Assembly (NCBI RefSeq): GCF_905171765.1 | Contig: NC_053390.1 | Location: 330,062,294-330,126,293 of the forward strand | Source: Bufo bufo | Taxonomy: Eukaryota > Chordata > Amphibia > Anura > Bufonidae | DNA: 64,000 bases | Reading direction: 5' to 3' | In this document: piece after piece, positions 1-11,756 of the stretch | Layout: each line of letters opens with the position of its first letter | Numbering within the stretch: the first letter of the stretch is position 1 | Notes under the pieces: generated by a model | The model's database searches: none | What the model was told of the DNA's origin: nothing | The model's input: only the letters and a program-made list of their open reading frames with translations | Position numbers and translations under genes: made by a program

Positions 1-2533
1 AGGGATCAAGACTGGGTGGAAGACGATGCAGGGGACGATGAGGTCCTAGACCCCACATGGAATGAAGGTCGTGCCACTGACTTTCACAGTTCGGAGGAAG
101 AGGCAGTGGTGAGACCGAGCCAACAGCGTAGCAAAAGAGGGAGCAGTGGGAAAAATCAGAACACCCGCCGCCAAGAGACTCCGCCTGCTACTGACCGCCG
201 CCATCTGGGACCGAGCACCCCAAAGGCAGCTTCAAGGAGTTCCCTGGCATGGCACTTCTTCAAACAATGTGCTGACGACAAGACCCGAGTGGTTTGCACG
301 CTGTGCCATCAGAGCCTGAAGCGAGGCATTAACGTTCTGAACCTTAGCACAACCTGCATGACCAGGCACCTGCATGCAAAGCATGAACTGCAGTGGAGTA
401 AACACCTTAAAAACAAGGAAGTCACTCAGGCTCTCCCTGCTACATCTTCTGCTGCCGCCTCGGCCTCTTCTGCTGCTGCTGCCGCCGCCTCGGCCTCTTC
501 CTCCGCCTCTGGAGGAACGTTGGCACCTGCCGCCCAGCAAACATGGGATGTACCACCAACACCACCACCTGCGTCACCAAGCATCTCAACCATGTCACAC
601 GGCAGCGTTCAGCTCTCCATCTCACAAACATTTGAGAGAAAGCGTAAATTCTCACCTAGCCACCCTCGATCCCTGGCCCTGAATGCCAGCATTTCTAAAC
701 TACTGGCCTATGAAATGCTGTCATTTAGGCTGGTGGGCACACACAGCTTCAAACAGCTCATGTCACTTGCTGTCCCACAGTATGTTGTTCCCAGCCGCCA
801 CTACTTCTCTAAGAGAGCCGTGCCTTCCCTGCACAAACAAGTGTCCGATAAAATCAAGTGTGCACTGCGCAACGCCATCTGTGGCAAGGTCCACCTAACC
901 ACAGATACGTGGACCAGTAAGCACGGCCAGGGACGCTATATCTCCCTAACTGCACACTGGGTAAATGTAGTGGCGGCTGGGCCCCAGGCGGAGAGCTATT
1001 TGGCGCACGTCCTTCCGCCGCCAAGGATCGCAGGGCAACATTCTTTGCCTCCTGTCTCCTCCTCCTCCTACTCAGCTTCCTCCTCCTCTTCTTCCACCTG
1101 CTCATCCAGTCAGCCACACACCTTCACCACCAACTTCAGCACAGCACGGGTAAACGTCAGCAGGCCATTCTGAAACTCATATGTTTGGGGGACAGGCCCC
1201 ACACCGCACAGGAGTTGTGGCGGGGTATAGAACAACAGACCGACGAGTGGTTGCTGCCGGTGAGCCTCAAGCCTGGCCTGGTGGTGTGCGATAATGGGCG
1301 AAATCTCGTTGCAGCTCTGGGACTAGCCGGTTTGACGCACATCCCTTGCCTGGCGCATGTGCTGAATTTGGTGGTGCAGAAGTTCATTCGCAACTACCCC
1401 GACATGTCAGAGCTGCTGCATAAAGTGCGGGCCGTCTGTTCGCGCTTCCGGCGTTCACACCCTGCCGCTGCTCGCCTGTCTGCGCTACAGCGTAACTTCG
1501 GCCTTCCCGCTCACCGCCTCATATGCGACGTGGAACTCCACCTTGCATGTGCTGGACAGACTGTGCGAGCAGCAGCAGGCCATAGTGGAGTTTCAGCTGC
1601 AGCACGCACGGGTCAGTCGCACTGCGGATCAGACCCACTTCACCACCAATGACTGGGCCTCCATGCGAGACCTGTGTGCCCTGTTGCGCTGTTTCGAGTA
1701 CTCCACCAACATGGCCAGTGGCGATGACGCCGTTATCAGCGTTACAATACCACTTCTATGTCTCCTTGAGAAAACACTTAGGGCGATGATGGAAGAGGAG
1801 GTGGCCCAGGAGGAAGAGGAGGAAGAGGGGTCATTTTTAGCACTTTCAGGCCAGTCTCTTCAAAGTGACTCAGAGGGAGGTTTTTTGCAACACCAGAGGC
1901 CAGGTACAAATGTGGCCAGACAGGGCCCACTACTGGAGGACGAGGAGGACGAGGATGAGGAGGAGGTGGAGGAGGATGAGGATGAAGCATGTTCACAGCG
2001 GGGTGGCACCCAAAGCAGCTCGGGCCCATCACTGGTGCGTGGCTGGGGGGAAACACAGGACGATGACGATACGCCTCCTACAGAGGACAGCTTGTCCTTA
2101 CCTCTGGGCAGCCTGGCACACATGAGCGACTACATGCTGCAGTGCCTGCGCAACGACAGCAGAGTTGCCCACATTTTAACGTGTGCAGACTACTGGGTTG
2201 CCACCCTGCTGGATCCCCGGTACAAAGACAATGTGCCCACCTTACTTCCTACACTGGAGCGTGATAGGAAGATGCGCGAGTACAAGCGCACGTTGGTAGA
2301 CGCGCTACTGAGAGCATTCCCAAATGTCACAGGGGAACCAGTGGAAGCCCAAGGCGAAGGCAGAGGAGGAGCAAGAGGTCGCCAACGCAGCTGTGTCACG
2401 GCCAGCTCCTCTGAGGGCAGGCATTACAGACAAACGCAGCCGCCTGTCTACAGCCAATGTGGACAAGCTGACGTTCATAAAAATGAACCAGGCATGGATC
2501 CCACAGGACCTGTCCATCCCTTGTGCAGATTAG
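1..2533 (+). pseudogene. hAT transposase with BED zinc finger, copy A (broken)
   Basis: The frame encodes a BED-type zinc finger near 230-400 (CTLC followed by RHLHAKH) and then the hAT catalytic core. The core shows TTDTWTS near 900 and CDNGRNLVAAL near 1,290, each carrying an acidic residue expected in the hAT active site. Next come acidic low-complexity stretches and DYWVATLLDPRYKDN near 2,190. A remnant of the C-terminal dimerisation region survives (VDKLTFIKMNQAW). The reading frame breaks at least twice. A one-base loss near 1,148 shifts frame, and an 11-bp loss near 1,526, relative to copy C, removes part of the conserved TRWNST motif. A third lesion near 2,416 deletes about 243 bp including the hydrophobic part of the dimerisation domain. 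No active transposase can be made from this copy. Confidence 0.85.
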
Positions 2534-2643
2534 ATATTAACTACCTCCCCTTAACAATATATTATTCTACTCCAGGGCACTTCCTCATTCAATACTATTT
2601 TTATTTCATTTTACCATTATATTGTGGGGCAACCCAAAGTTGA

Positions 2644-5600
2644 ATGAACCTCTCCTCTGTCTGGGTGCCGGGGCCTAAATGTGTGATAGTGGCCTGTTCC
2701 AGTGATGGGTGACGTGAAGCCTGATTCTCTGCTATGACATTAAGACAGATTCTGTGCTGACATAAGGCCAGATTCTCTGTTACGGGACCTCTCTCCTCTG
2801 CCTGGGTGCCTGGGCCTAAATGTGTGACAGTGGCCTGTTCCAGTGGTGGGTGACGTGAAGCTTGATTCTCTGCTATGACATGAAGACAGATTCTGCGCTG
2901 ACATAAGGCCAGATTCTCTGTTACGGGACCGCTCTCCTCTGTCTGGGTGCCGGGGCCTGAATGTGTGACAGTGGCCTGTTCCAGTGGTGGGTGACGTGAA
3001 GCCTGATTCTCTGCTATGACATGAATACAGATTTTGCGCTGACATAAGGCCAGATTCTCTGTTACGGGGCCTCTCTCCTCTGCCTGGGTGCCGGGGCCTA
3101 AATATGTGACAGTGGCCTGTTCCAGTGGTGGCTGACGTGAAGCCTGATTCTCTGCTATGACATGAAGACAGATTCTGCGCTGACATAAGCCCAGATTCTC
3201 TGTTACGGGACCGCTCTCCTCTGTCTGGGTGCCGGGGCCTAAATGTGTGACAGTGGCCTGTTCCAGTGGTGGGTGACGTGAAGCCTGATTCTCTGCTATG
3301 ACATGAATACAGATTCTGCGCTGACATAAGGCCAGATTCTCTGTTACGGGACCGCTCTCCTCTGTCTGGGTGCCGGGGCCTAAATGTGTGACAGTGGCCT
3401 GTTCCAGTGGTGGGTGACGTGAAGCCTGATTCTCTGCTTTAACATGAATACAGATTCTGCGCTGACATAAGGCCAGATTCTCTGTTACGGGACCTCTCTC
3501 CTCTGCCTGGGTGCCTGGGCCTAAATGTGTGACAGTGGCCTGTTCCAGTGGTGGGTGACGTGAAGCCTGATTCTCTGCTATGACATGAATACAGATTCTG
3601 CGCTGACATAAGGCCAGATTCTCTGTTACGGGACCGCTCTCCTCTGTCTGGGTGCCGGGGCCTAAATGTGTGACAGTGGCCTGTTCCAGTGGTGGGTGAC
3701 GTGAAGCCTGATTCTCTGCTTTAACATGAATACAGATTCTGCGCTGACATAAGGCCAGATTCTCTGTTACGGGACCTCTCTCCTCTGCCTGGGTGTCTGG
3801 GCCTAAATGTGTGACAGTGGCCTGTTCCAGTGGTGGGTGACGTGAAGCCTGATTCTCTGCTATGACATGAATACAGATTCTGCGCTGACATAAGGCCAGA
3901 TTCTCTGTTACGGGACCTCTCTCCTCTGCCTGGGTGCCTGGGCCTAAATGTGTGACAGTGGCCTGTTCCAGTGGTGGGTGACGTGAAGCCTGATTCTCTG
4001 CTATGACATTAAGACAGATTCTGTGCTGACATAAGGCCAGATTCTCTGTTACGGGACCTCTCTCCTCTGCCTGGGTGCCTGGGCCTAAATGTGTGACAGT
4101 GGCCTGTTCCAGTGGTGGGTGACGTGATGCCTGATTCTCTGCTATGACATGAAGACAGATTCTGCGCTGACATAAGGCCAGATTCTCTGTTACGGGGCCT
4201 CTCTCCTCTGCCTGGGTGCCGGGGCCCTAAATATGTGACAGTGGCCTGTTCCAGTGGTGGCTGACGTGAAGCCTGATTCTCTGCTATGACATGAAGACAG
4301 ATTCTGCGCTGACATAAGCCCAGATTCTCTGTTACGGGACCGCTCTCCTCTGTCTGGGTGCCGGGGCCTAAATGTGTGACAGTGGCCTGTTCCAGTGGTG
4401 GGTGACGTGAAGCCTGATTCTCTGCTATGACATGAATACAGATTCTGCGCTGACATAAAGCCAGATTCTCTGTTACGGGACCGCTCTCCTCTGTCTGGGT
4501 GCCGGGGCCTAAATGTGTGACAGTGGCCTGTTCCAGTGGTGGGTGACGTGAAGCCTGATTCTCTGCTTTAACATGAATACAGATTCTGCGCTGACATAAG
4601 GCCAGATTCTCTGTTACGGGACCTCTCTCCTCTGCCTGGGTGCCTGGGCCTAAATGTGTGACAGTGGCCTGTTCCAGTGGTGGGTGACGTGAAGCCTGAT
4701 TCTCTGCTATGACATGAATACAGATTCTGCGCTGACATAAGGCCAGATTCTCTGTTACGGGACCGCTCTCCTCTGCCTGGGTGCCTGGGCCTAAATGTGT
4801 GACAGTGGCCTGTTCCAGTGGTGGGTGACGTGAAGCCTGATTCTCTGCTATGACATTAAGACAGATTCTGTGCTGACATAAAGCCAGATTCTCTGTTACG
4901 GGACCTCTCTCCTCTGCCTGGGTGCCTGGGCCTAAATGTGTGACAGTGGCCTGTTCCAGTGGTGGGTGACGTGATGCCTGATTCTCTGCTATGACATGAA
5001 GACAGATTCTGTGCTGACATAAGGCCAGATTCTCTGTTACAGGACCTCTCTCCTCTGTCTGGGTGCCGGGGCCAAAATGTGTGACAGTGGCCTGTTCCAG
5101 TGGTGGGTGACGTGAAGCTTGATTCTCTGCTATGACATGAAGACTGATTCTGCGCTGACATAAGGCCAGATTCTCTGTTACGGGACCTCTCTCCTCTGCC
5201 TGTGTGCCTGGGCCTAAATGTGTGACAGTGGCCTGTTCCAGTGGTGGGTGACGTGATGCCTGATTCTCTGCTATGACATGAAGACAGATTCTGCGCTGAC
5301 ATAAGGCCAGATTCTCTGTTACGGGACCTCTCTCCTCTGCCTGGGTGCCTGGGCCTAAATGTGTTACAGTGGCCTGTTCCAGTGGTGGGTGACGTGAAGC
5401 CTGATTCTCTGCTATGACATTAAGACAGATTCTGTGCTGACATAAGGCCAGATTCTCTGTTACGGGACCTCTCTCCTCTGCCTGGGTGCCTGGGCCTAAA
5501 TGTGTGACAGTGGCCTGTTCCAGTGGTGGGTGACGTGATGCCTGATTCTCTGCTATGACATGAAGACAGATTCTGTGCTGACATAAGGCCAGATTCTCTG

Positions 5601-5776
5601 TTACAGGACCTCTCTCCTCTGTCTGGGTGCCGGGGACTAAATGTGTGACAGTGGCCTGTTCCAGTGGTGGGTGACGTGAAGCTTAATTCTCTGCTATGAC
5701 ATGAAGACAGATTCTGCGCTGACATAAGGCCAGATTCTCTGTTACGGGACCGCTCTCCTCTGTCTGGGTGCCGGGG
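2644..5776. repeat. 141-bp minisatellite, about 22 copies, inside hAT copy A
   Basis: The phrase CATAAGGCCAG recurs every 141 bp (2761, 2902, 3043, 3184 and on to about 5723), giving roughly 22 head-to-tail units. Units differ by a few substitutions, and one has an extra base near 4,206. Because 141 is 47 codons, several consecutive units stay open on the minus strand and yield a repeated 47-residue peptide beginning MSAQNL. The array lies downstream of the transposase frame and upstream of the terminal motifs, so it is an expansion of the element's 3' noncoding region. I see no evidence that it is translated. Confidence 0.93.
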
Positions 5777-5909
5777 CTGACATGAAGCCAGATTCTCTGC
5801 TATGGCATGAAGAGACTGATTCTCTGCTGACATGAAGCCAGATTCTTTGCTATGGCATGAAGAGACTGATTCTCTGCTGACGTGAAGCCAGATTCTCTGC
5901 TATGGGACC
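5776..5909. repeat. 50-bp short tandem array at the end of the minisatellite
   Basis: GCTGACATGAAGCCAG starts at 5776 and 5826, and a CGTGAAG variant starts at 5876, giving a 50-bp period for about 2.5 copies. The unit is built from the same GATTCTCTGCT and GACATGAAG words as the 141-bp unit. It is therefore probably the simpler ancestral repeat, or a collapsed derivative. Confidence 0.8.
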
Positions 5910-5929
5910 TCTGTCCAATTGATATTGGT

Positions 5930-6208
5930 TCATTTTTATTTTTTTAATTTTAATTTTAATTCATTTCCCTATCCACATTTGTTTGCAGGGGATTTACCTA
6001 CATGTTGCTGCCTTTTGCAGCCCTCTAGCTCTTTCCTGGGCTGTTTTACAGCCTTTTTAGTGCCCAAAAGTTCGGGTCCCCATTGACTTCAATGGGGTTC
6101 GGGTTCGGGACGAAGTTCGGGTCGGGTTTGGATCCCGAACCCGAACATTTCCGGGAAGTTCGGCCGAACTTCTCGAACCCGAACATCCAGGTGTTCGCTC
6201 AACTCTAG
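5930..6208 (+). other. hAT copy A 3' terminal region with GTTCGGG motifs
   Basis: After an AT-rich stretch at 5,935-5,990 the sequence fills with GTTCGGGT and CCCGAAC words in both orientations, from 6,068 to about 6,190. It ends in GGTGTTCGCTCAACTCTA. Clusters of short direct and inverted motifs next to the terminal repeat are typical of hAT ends, where transposase binds. The binding role is family knowledge, not shown here. Confidence 0.7.
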
Positions 6209-6339
6209 TAGTGGGGCTCCTACACTCATAAAGCCTATGCACTAAGGGAAAGGGCTGCCAAAAATTACAAGGGACCGGTACTCCAATACACCCTTTATTA
6301 CATGTAAAGGAGGGCATCATACACACCCTTGAAAAATTA

Positions 6340-6850
6340 TGATTGCTGGCCTGCTGGTGACCCTCAACAACATTAGAAGCAAGGGCCTGCTGGTGACCCT
6401 CTAAAACATTAGGGGCGAGGACCTGCTGCTGATCTGACCATCTAAAACATTAGGAGTGCGGGTCTGCTGCTGAGCTGACCATCTAAAACATTAGGGGTGA
6501 GGGCCTGCTGCCGAGCTGACCATCTAAAAAATTTTGTAGGCGAGGGCCTGCTGCCGAGCTGACCATCGAAAAAATTTTGTGGGCTAAGGCCTGCTGCCGA
6601 GCTGACCATCTAAAAAAATTTGTGGGTGAGCGCCTGCTGCCAAGCTGACCATCTAAAAAGTTTTTTGGGCAAGGGCCTGCTGCCGAGCTGACCCTCAAAA
6701 AATTTATGGGCGAGGGTCTGCTGCTGGGATGACCCTCTAAAACATTATGGTTGAGGGCCTGCTGGTGACCCTCAAAAACATTATGGGTGAGGCCTGCTGG
6801 TAACCCTCTAAAACATTATGGGTGAGGGACCGCTGCTGAGCTGACCCTCT
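6340..6850. repeat. 41-43-bp tandem repeat in hAT copy B
   Basis: CTGACCATC recurs at 6434, 6475, 6516, 6559, 6602, 6645 and, as CTGACCCTC, at 6688. The period is therefore 41 to 43 bp, with degenerate copies on both sides (CTGGTGACCCTC versions). It lies in the 3' noncoding part of copy B, in the same relative place as the minisatellite of copy A, although the sequences are unrelated. Confidence 0.85.
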
Positions 6851-6891
6851 AAAAAAGAGCGAAGGCAGCCTAATAAGCATGTTGATATGAT

Positions 6892-6919
6892 AGAGGAGGA
6901 GGAGGAGGAGGAGGAGGAG
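6892..6919. repeat. (GAG)n microsatellite
   Basis: About nine GAG trinucleotides run without interruption inside the noncoding part of hAT copy B. Confidence 0.9.
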
Positions 6920-7054
6920 AAAAGGGAGATTGAACCATATACCCTTTTTAGTGGGGGAAGGGCTGCATGGGAATACAGTGTATTTAATACACCATAAAAG
7001 CCACATTTAGAGTGCCTTTATGTTCAGCCGCTTTCCTCTGGTGGAGTAGAGAAG

Positions 7055-10000
7055 TCAGGGGCAATACAGGCCTTGTTCATTTTTATAAGTCAACCGGTCA
7101 GCATTTTCAGTTGACAGGCGGATGCGCTTATCAGTTATTATGCCCCCAGGCAGGACTAAATACACGCTCTGACAAAATGCTGGCGGTGGGGCAGGCCAGC
7201 ACCTACAAGATGTAGAGCGCCAGTTCGTGCCACGTGTCCAGTTTGGACACCCAATAGTTGTAAGGCACACAGGGATCACTGACAACGCTGACACGGTCTG
7301 CTACGTACTCCTTCACCATCTTCCAAAATTGTCCCCTCCTTGTGACACTAGGCCACACATCAGGTTGAGGGTGCTGGCGGGGTGTCATAAAACTGTCTCA
7401 GGCCTTGGAGAGTGTTGCCCTGCCTCTGTTGGAACTGCTGTGTGTTCCCCTCGTCACCCCTCCTCGATTGGCCAATGAACTACGTACTCTGCAGCCAGCG
7501 TTGTCAGCTGGAATTTTTTGGAGCAATTTTTCCACTAGGACCTTCTGGTATGCACCATTTTGCTCGTCCTCTATACCACAGAAATAAGATATGAGAAGTT
7601 CTCTTTGTAGCGGGGGTCGAGAAGGGTAAACAACCAGTAATCAGTGTTGGCCAAAATGCGACGGGAAAGACAGCCTAACATAAAGTCAGCCAACAGACAA
7701 GACTTCACTGTCCTCATCAAGAGGATGACTCTCAATCTCCTCATCCTCTTCCTCCTATTCTACCCATCCACGCTGAACAGATGTTATAAAACTTCCATGG
7801 GTACTACCCTCTAAGCGAAGGCAACTGTCTCCTGCTCCTCCTCCTCATCATCATCATCCAATTTGCGCTGAGAAGACGAACTGAGGGTGGTTTGGCTATC
7901 ACCCTGTGTACTGTCTTCCCCCATTTCCACCTCTTCCACATGCAAAGCGTCCGCCTTAATTGTGAGCAGCGAGCGTTTCAGTAGAGACAGAAGTGGGATG
8001 GTTACGCTGATAATAGCGGCATCGCCGCTCATCATTTGTGTTGATTTCTCAAAGTTGCGTAAAACCTCATAGAGGTCAGACATCAAAGCCCACTCGTTGC
8101 TTGTGAAGAGCGGAAGCTGACTAGAAAGGCAACGACCATGTTGCAGCTGGTTCTCCACTACTGCCCTCTGCTGCTCACAAAGCCTGGCCAACATGTGGAA
8201 CGTGGAGTTCCAACACGTGCTCACGTCGCACAACAGTCGGTGAGCTGGCAATTGCAAGCGCTGCTGCAGCGTTGCAAGACCGGCGGAAGCTGACGATGAC
8301 TTGCGGAAATGGGCACACACGCGGCGCACCTTCACCAGTAGCTCAGGCAAATTGGGGTAGGTTTTAAGAAACCGCTGAACCAATAGGTTGAACACGTGGG
8401 CTAGGCATGGTATGTGTGTGAGCTTGCCGAGCTCCAAAGCCGCCACCAAGTTACGGCCATTATCAGACACAACCATGCCTAGTTCTAGGTTGAGTGGTGA
8501 GAGCCACAGCTCAGTCTGGTCCCTTATCCCCTGCCACAGCTCCGCGGCGGTGTTCTGTTTTTTACCTAAGCAGATCAGATTAAGCACGGCCTGTTGCTGC
8601 TTCCCCACTGCAGTGCTATACTGCTTCCAGCTGTCTGACTTGTGCTGCAAGATGATAATTCAGAGGTGGGAGTGGAGGAGGAGGCAGAGGAGGAGAAGGG
8701 AGAGTTGCAGCCACTAACGTAGGTGGCCGTGGAAACCCTGATGGAAGTAGGGACCGCAATCCTTGGCGTCGGTAGCACCTGTGCCCTCCCAGGGTACGAC
8801 TCACTCCCGGCCTCCACAACATTCACCCAGTGTGCCGTCAGGGAAATGTAGCGTCCCTGGCCAAAAGCACTTGTCCCTGTGTCAGTCATTAAGTGGACCT
8901 CCCCAATAACTGCGTTGGTCAAGGCATGGGTGATGTTACGGGACAAATGCTGGTATAAGGCTGGGACTGCACAACATGAAAAATATTGGCAGCTGAGGAT
9001 AGAGTACCGCGGGACAGCCGCCGCCATCAGGCGGCGGAAAGCCTCAGTGTCCACAAGCCTAAATGGCAACATTTCCAGGTCCAGCAATTTGGAAAGGTGC
9101 GCATTTAGTGCTATAGTCTGTGGGTGGGTGGCTGGGTATCTGCGCTTTCGCTCAAAGGCCTGGGGTATAGACATCTGTACGCTGCGATGTGACAAAGAAG
9201 TGGATGTGCTAGCTGATGGTGCTTGCGAAGGTCCAGGTGCATGGGGGAAGGCATCCGGGATTGCGTCTTGGACAAGGGATTGGCCAGCACGTAACACAGG
9301 GGAAGAGGAGGTAGTGGTGTGACCCGCAGACACTAGTGTGGACCCAGGCTTTCGGCCCATCTATTAGGGTGCTTTGATGCCATGTGGCGGATCATGCTGG
9401 TGGTGGTGAGGTTGCTAGTGTTCACGCCCCTGCTCATTTTGGTACAGCACAGGTTGCAAATGACAATTCTTTTATCGTCCGCACTTTCCTCAAAGAAGCG
9501 CCCGACTGCGAAACACCTACCCCTTGGCAAGGGAGATTGCCACAAGGGGTTGCTCCGGGGAACAGTTGCGGGCCTGTTTGGTGTGGCCCGCCTTCTCCCT
9601 TTTGCCACCCCACTGCCTCTTCCAGCCTGTTGCGGTGCTGCGGATCCCTCCCCCTCTGTACTGCTGTTCTCACTCAGCTTGCCACCTTCCCAGTTTGGGT
9701 CAGTGACTTCATCGTCCAGCACCTCCTCTTCCACTTCTCCACTCTGGTCATCCTCCTGACTTGCTGACCTAACAACAACCTCAGTTATTGACAACTGTGT
9801 CTCATCCTCATCATGAACCTCTTGATACACTAATTGCGGTTGATTTATTAGCGACTGTGTCTCATCATCATCATAAACCTCGTGGAACGCTAATTGCCGT
9901 TCCCCACCGTCATCTTCTTCTGACTGAGGATGCTCCAGAGTTTGAGAATCAGGGCACAAGATCTCCTCATGTCCCTCTTCAAGCGGGCTTGGAGAGAGGC

Positions 10001-10250
10001 CCAAATTAAGGAATGGCGATGAAAACAGCTCCTCGGAATATCCGAGTGTGGGATCACTTGTTTGCCAAGACTCTCCATGGTGGGTGGAAGGAGTATCAGG
10101 GTGAGGATTCTGTTGACCAGACTCTTGGCTACTGAGACTGGACTTTGTGGAAGACAGGGTGGTGCTTAACCGACTGGTAGCATAATCTGCTGCAATCCAA
10201 CCGACCACCTGGTCGCACTGGTCTGACTTTGAAATGGTGTCCTGCGCCAC
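7055..10250 (-). pseudogene. hAT transposase with BED zinc finger, copy B (broken)
   Basis: The N-terminal third (10,250-9,333) contains acidic DDDETQ repeats and a BED finger (CNLCCTKMSRG then MIRHMASKH). After a frameshift near 9,345 the next piece (to about 8,600) carries GQGRYISLTAHWV but reads TDTGTS where copies A and C have TDTWTS or TDMWTS. After another shift near 8,650 the third piece (8,650-7,811) contains VVSDNGRNLVAALE, CLAHVFNLLVQ and CWNSTFHML, where the usual arginine before WNST is cysteine. The C-terminal dimerisation region can still be read in pieces from 7,690 to 7,055 (LLDPRYKEN, NYWVSKLDTW) but with several stops. Many independent lesions mark an old dead copy. Confidence 0.82.
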
Positions 10251-10256
10251 CCTGCA

Positions 10257-11255
10257 AATAGAGATGTCGCGAACATAAAAGTTTCAGTTCGCGAACGGCG
10301 AACGCGAATTTCCTCAAATGTTCGCGAACGGGCGAACCGGGCGAACCGCCATAGACTTCAATAAGCAGGCGAATTTTAAAACCCACAGGGACTCTTTCTA
10401 GCCACAGTAGTGATGGAAAAGTTGTTTCAAGGGGACTAACACCTGGACTGTGGCATGCCGGAGGGGGATCCATGGCAAAACTCCCATGGAAAATTACATA
10501 GTTGACGCAGAATTGGGTTTTAATCCATAAAGGGCATAAATCACCTAACAATCCAATTTTTTTTTGAACAACGTGGTTTAAAACATCCAGTGTGTGTATA
10601 CGATCAAGTATGATGTTGTATCGATCAGGTAGTGTAAGGGTTACGCCCGCTTCACAGACATTGACAATCCAAACTTTTAATGCACCGCAAACAACCGCAA
10701 ACAGTCCATTTGCCCAACCGCAAACTCCCCATTTGCACAAGGTTGGATACCAAGCTAGCCATGTCCCGTTGATGTCATTGAAGGTTTCTTCCTCCACCCA
10801 GCCACGTACAACACCAAGTGTCTTGCAACTGCCATTATATTTATTACAGAGAAAAAATAAATTGACTTTAGTTTTATCTGCAAGGTATTGTGACACCCTG
10901 TAACGGTATGAGTGGTGGCCTGGCCAGTGGCCACAGTACAGTCTGTGTGGGCCAGACACTCACTGGCTTGCAACTGCTATTATATTTATTACAGAGAAAA
11001 AATAAATAGACTTTAGTTTTATCTGCAAGGTATTGTGACACCCTGTAACGGTATGAGTGGTGGCCTGGCCAGTGGCCACAGTACAGTCTGTGGGCCAGAC
11101 ACTCACTGGCTTGCAACTGCGATTATATTTATGACAGAGAAAAAATAAATAGACTTTAGTTTTATCTGCAAGGTACTGTGACACCCTATATGAGTGGTGT
11201 GCACACAGTACAGTCTGTGGGCCTGCAGCCTCTCACACACGGGCAGGCAACTGCA
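10257..11255. mobile_element. Part of another hAT element (GTTCGCGAAC type end)
   Basis: The stretch 10,257-10,375 begins GAGATGTCGCGAAC and is dense in TTCGCGAAC, GGCGAACG and CGGGCGAAC motifs. That is a second type of hAT end with short motifs near its terminus. It continues into unique internal DNA to about 10,820 and then into a 143-bp tandem repeat. No matching far end is seen before the Tc1 fragment at 11,260, so the element is truncated. Its left edge cuts the N-terminus of transposase copy B. No coding sequence is recognisable. Confidence 0.6.
10822..11255. repeat. 143-145-bp tandem repeat, three copies
   Basis: TTGCAACTG recurs at 10823, 10968 and 11111. Each unit carries TTACAGAGAAAAAATAAAT, TATCTGCAAGGTA and CACAGTACAGTCTGTG. 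The third unit is shorter and more diverged. Open frames on the minus strand through this array are by-products of the repetition. Confidence 0.9.
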
Positions 11256-11259
11256 ATAT

Positions 11260-11525
11260 ACACTCACCTAAAAAATTATTAGGAACACCTGTTCTATTTC
11301 TCATTAATGCAATTATCTAGTCAACCAATCACATGGCAGTTGCTTCAATGCATTTAGGGGTGTGGTCCTGGTCAAGACAATCTCCTGAACTCCAAACTGA
11401 ATGTCAGAATGGGAAAGAAAGGTGATTTAAAGAAATTTTGAGTGTGGCATGGTTGTTGGTGCCAGACGGGCCGGTCTGAGTATTTCACAATCTGCTCAGT
11501 TACTGGGATTTTCACAGATTTTTGT
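11260..11525 (+). mobile_element. Tc1/mariner fragment (5' end only)
   Basis: The segment opens ACACTCACCTAAAAAATTATT and continues with AGGAACACC. It matches, as I remember it, the terminal repeat and upstream transposase region of a Tc1-like transposon common in fish and frogs. A short coding remnant around 11,460-11,520 fits the N-terminal helix-turn-helix region (GTCTGAGTATTTCACAATC). The rest of the element is absent. Confidence 0.65.
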
Positions 11526-11553
11526 TTCTGCAGCAAGCTTCTTAAAGGGAGCC

Positions 11554-11750
11554 TGTCATGTGGATATTTGATTATAATCTAACTAATTATATACAATCAT
11601 TAACTACTAAAAAGTACCTTAGATGTATTCACTTACTGGTGTGACAGATGGTTACCTCATAATATACACACAAAGATGGCGCACACGTTAGACAGGAGAT
11701 GTAGTGCAGATAATGGCGCTGTCTGCAGCGGCCAAACAACTGCAAGCTAT
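11554..11750. mobile_element. Fragment of a TTAA-type MITE
   Basis: The stretch begins TTAAAGGGAGCCTGTCA, which resembles the ends of other TTAA-flanked palindromic elements in this window (for example 19,017 and 54,087). No matching right end is present, so this is at best a truncated copy. The assignment rests on terminal resemblance only. Confidence 0.4.
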
Positions 11751-11756
11751 TTAGCA

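Larger units (their letters stand above)
1..6208 (+). mobile_element. hAT transposon copy A, 5' end outside the window
   Basis: This is one hAT-superfamily DNA transposon. From left to right it holds a broken transposase reading frame, a long minisatellite in the 3' noncoding part, and an end region rich in GTTCGGG/CCCGAAC motifs that finishes near CGCTCAACTCTA. The first bases match the interior of copy C near 60,488, so the element starts outside the window and its left terminal repeat and target duplication cannot be checked. Copy C lies in the same orientation at the right edge of the window, so this family brackets the region. The right border is placed by the end of the motif-rich terminus and may be off by a few bases. 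Confidence 0.8.
6209..10256 (-). mobile_element. hAT transposon copy B, minus strand, both ends damaged
   Basis: This is a second hAT of a related but clearly different family, read right to left. Its transposase frame occupies 10,250 down to 7,055, followed by a noncoding part with 41-43-bp repeats and a GAG-repeat tract. The protein lacks the N-terminal part seen in copy C because another hAT end begins at about 10,257. On the left it abuts the end of copy A at about 6,208, which suggests that A inserted into B or that B was truncated there. I found no matching target duplication. Confidence 0.75.

Noticed and set aside
2740..3327. 195-codon minus-strand frame (and similar frames at 4,190, 4,856 and 5,420)
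   Set aside because: It is an open frame through the 141-bp minisatellite. The openness follows from the unit being 47 codons without a stop. No start context, domain or gene structure supports it.
2644..5776. Array considered as a CRISPR
   Set aside because: The whole 141-bp unit repeats with no unique spacers, there are no cas genes, and the surroundings are eukaryotic transposons.
9382..9767. Plus-strand frames of 125-127 codons
   Set aside because: They are antisense shadows of hAT transposase copy B, which shows a clear BED finger on the minus strand.
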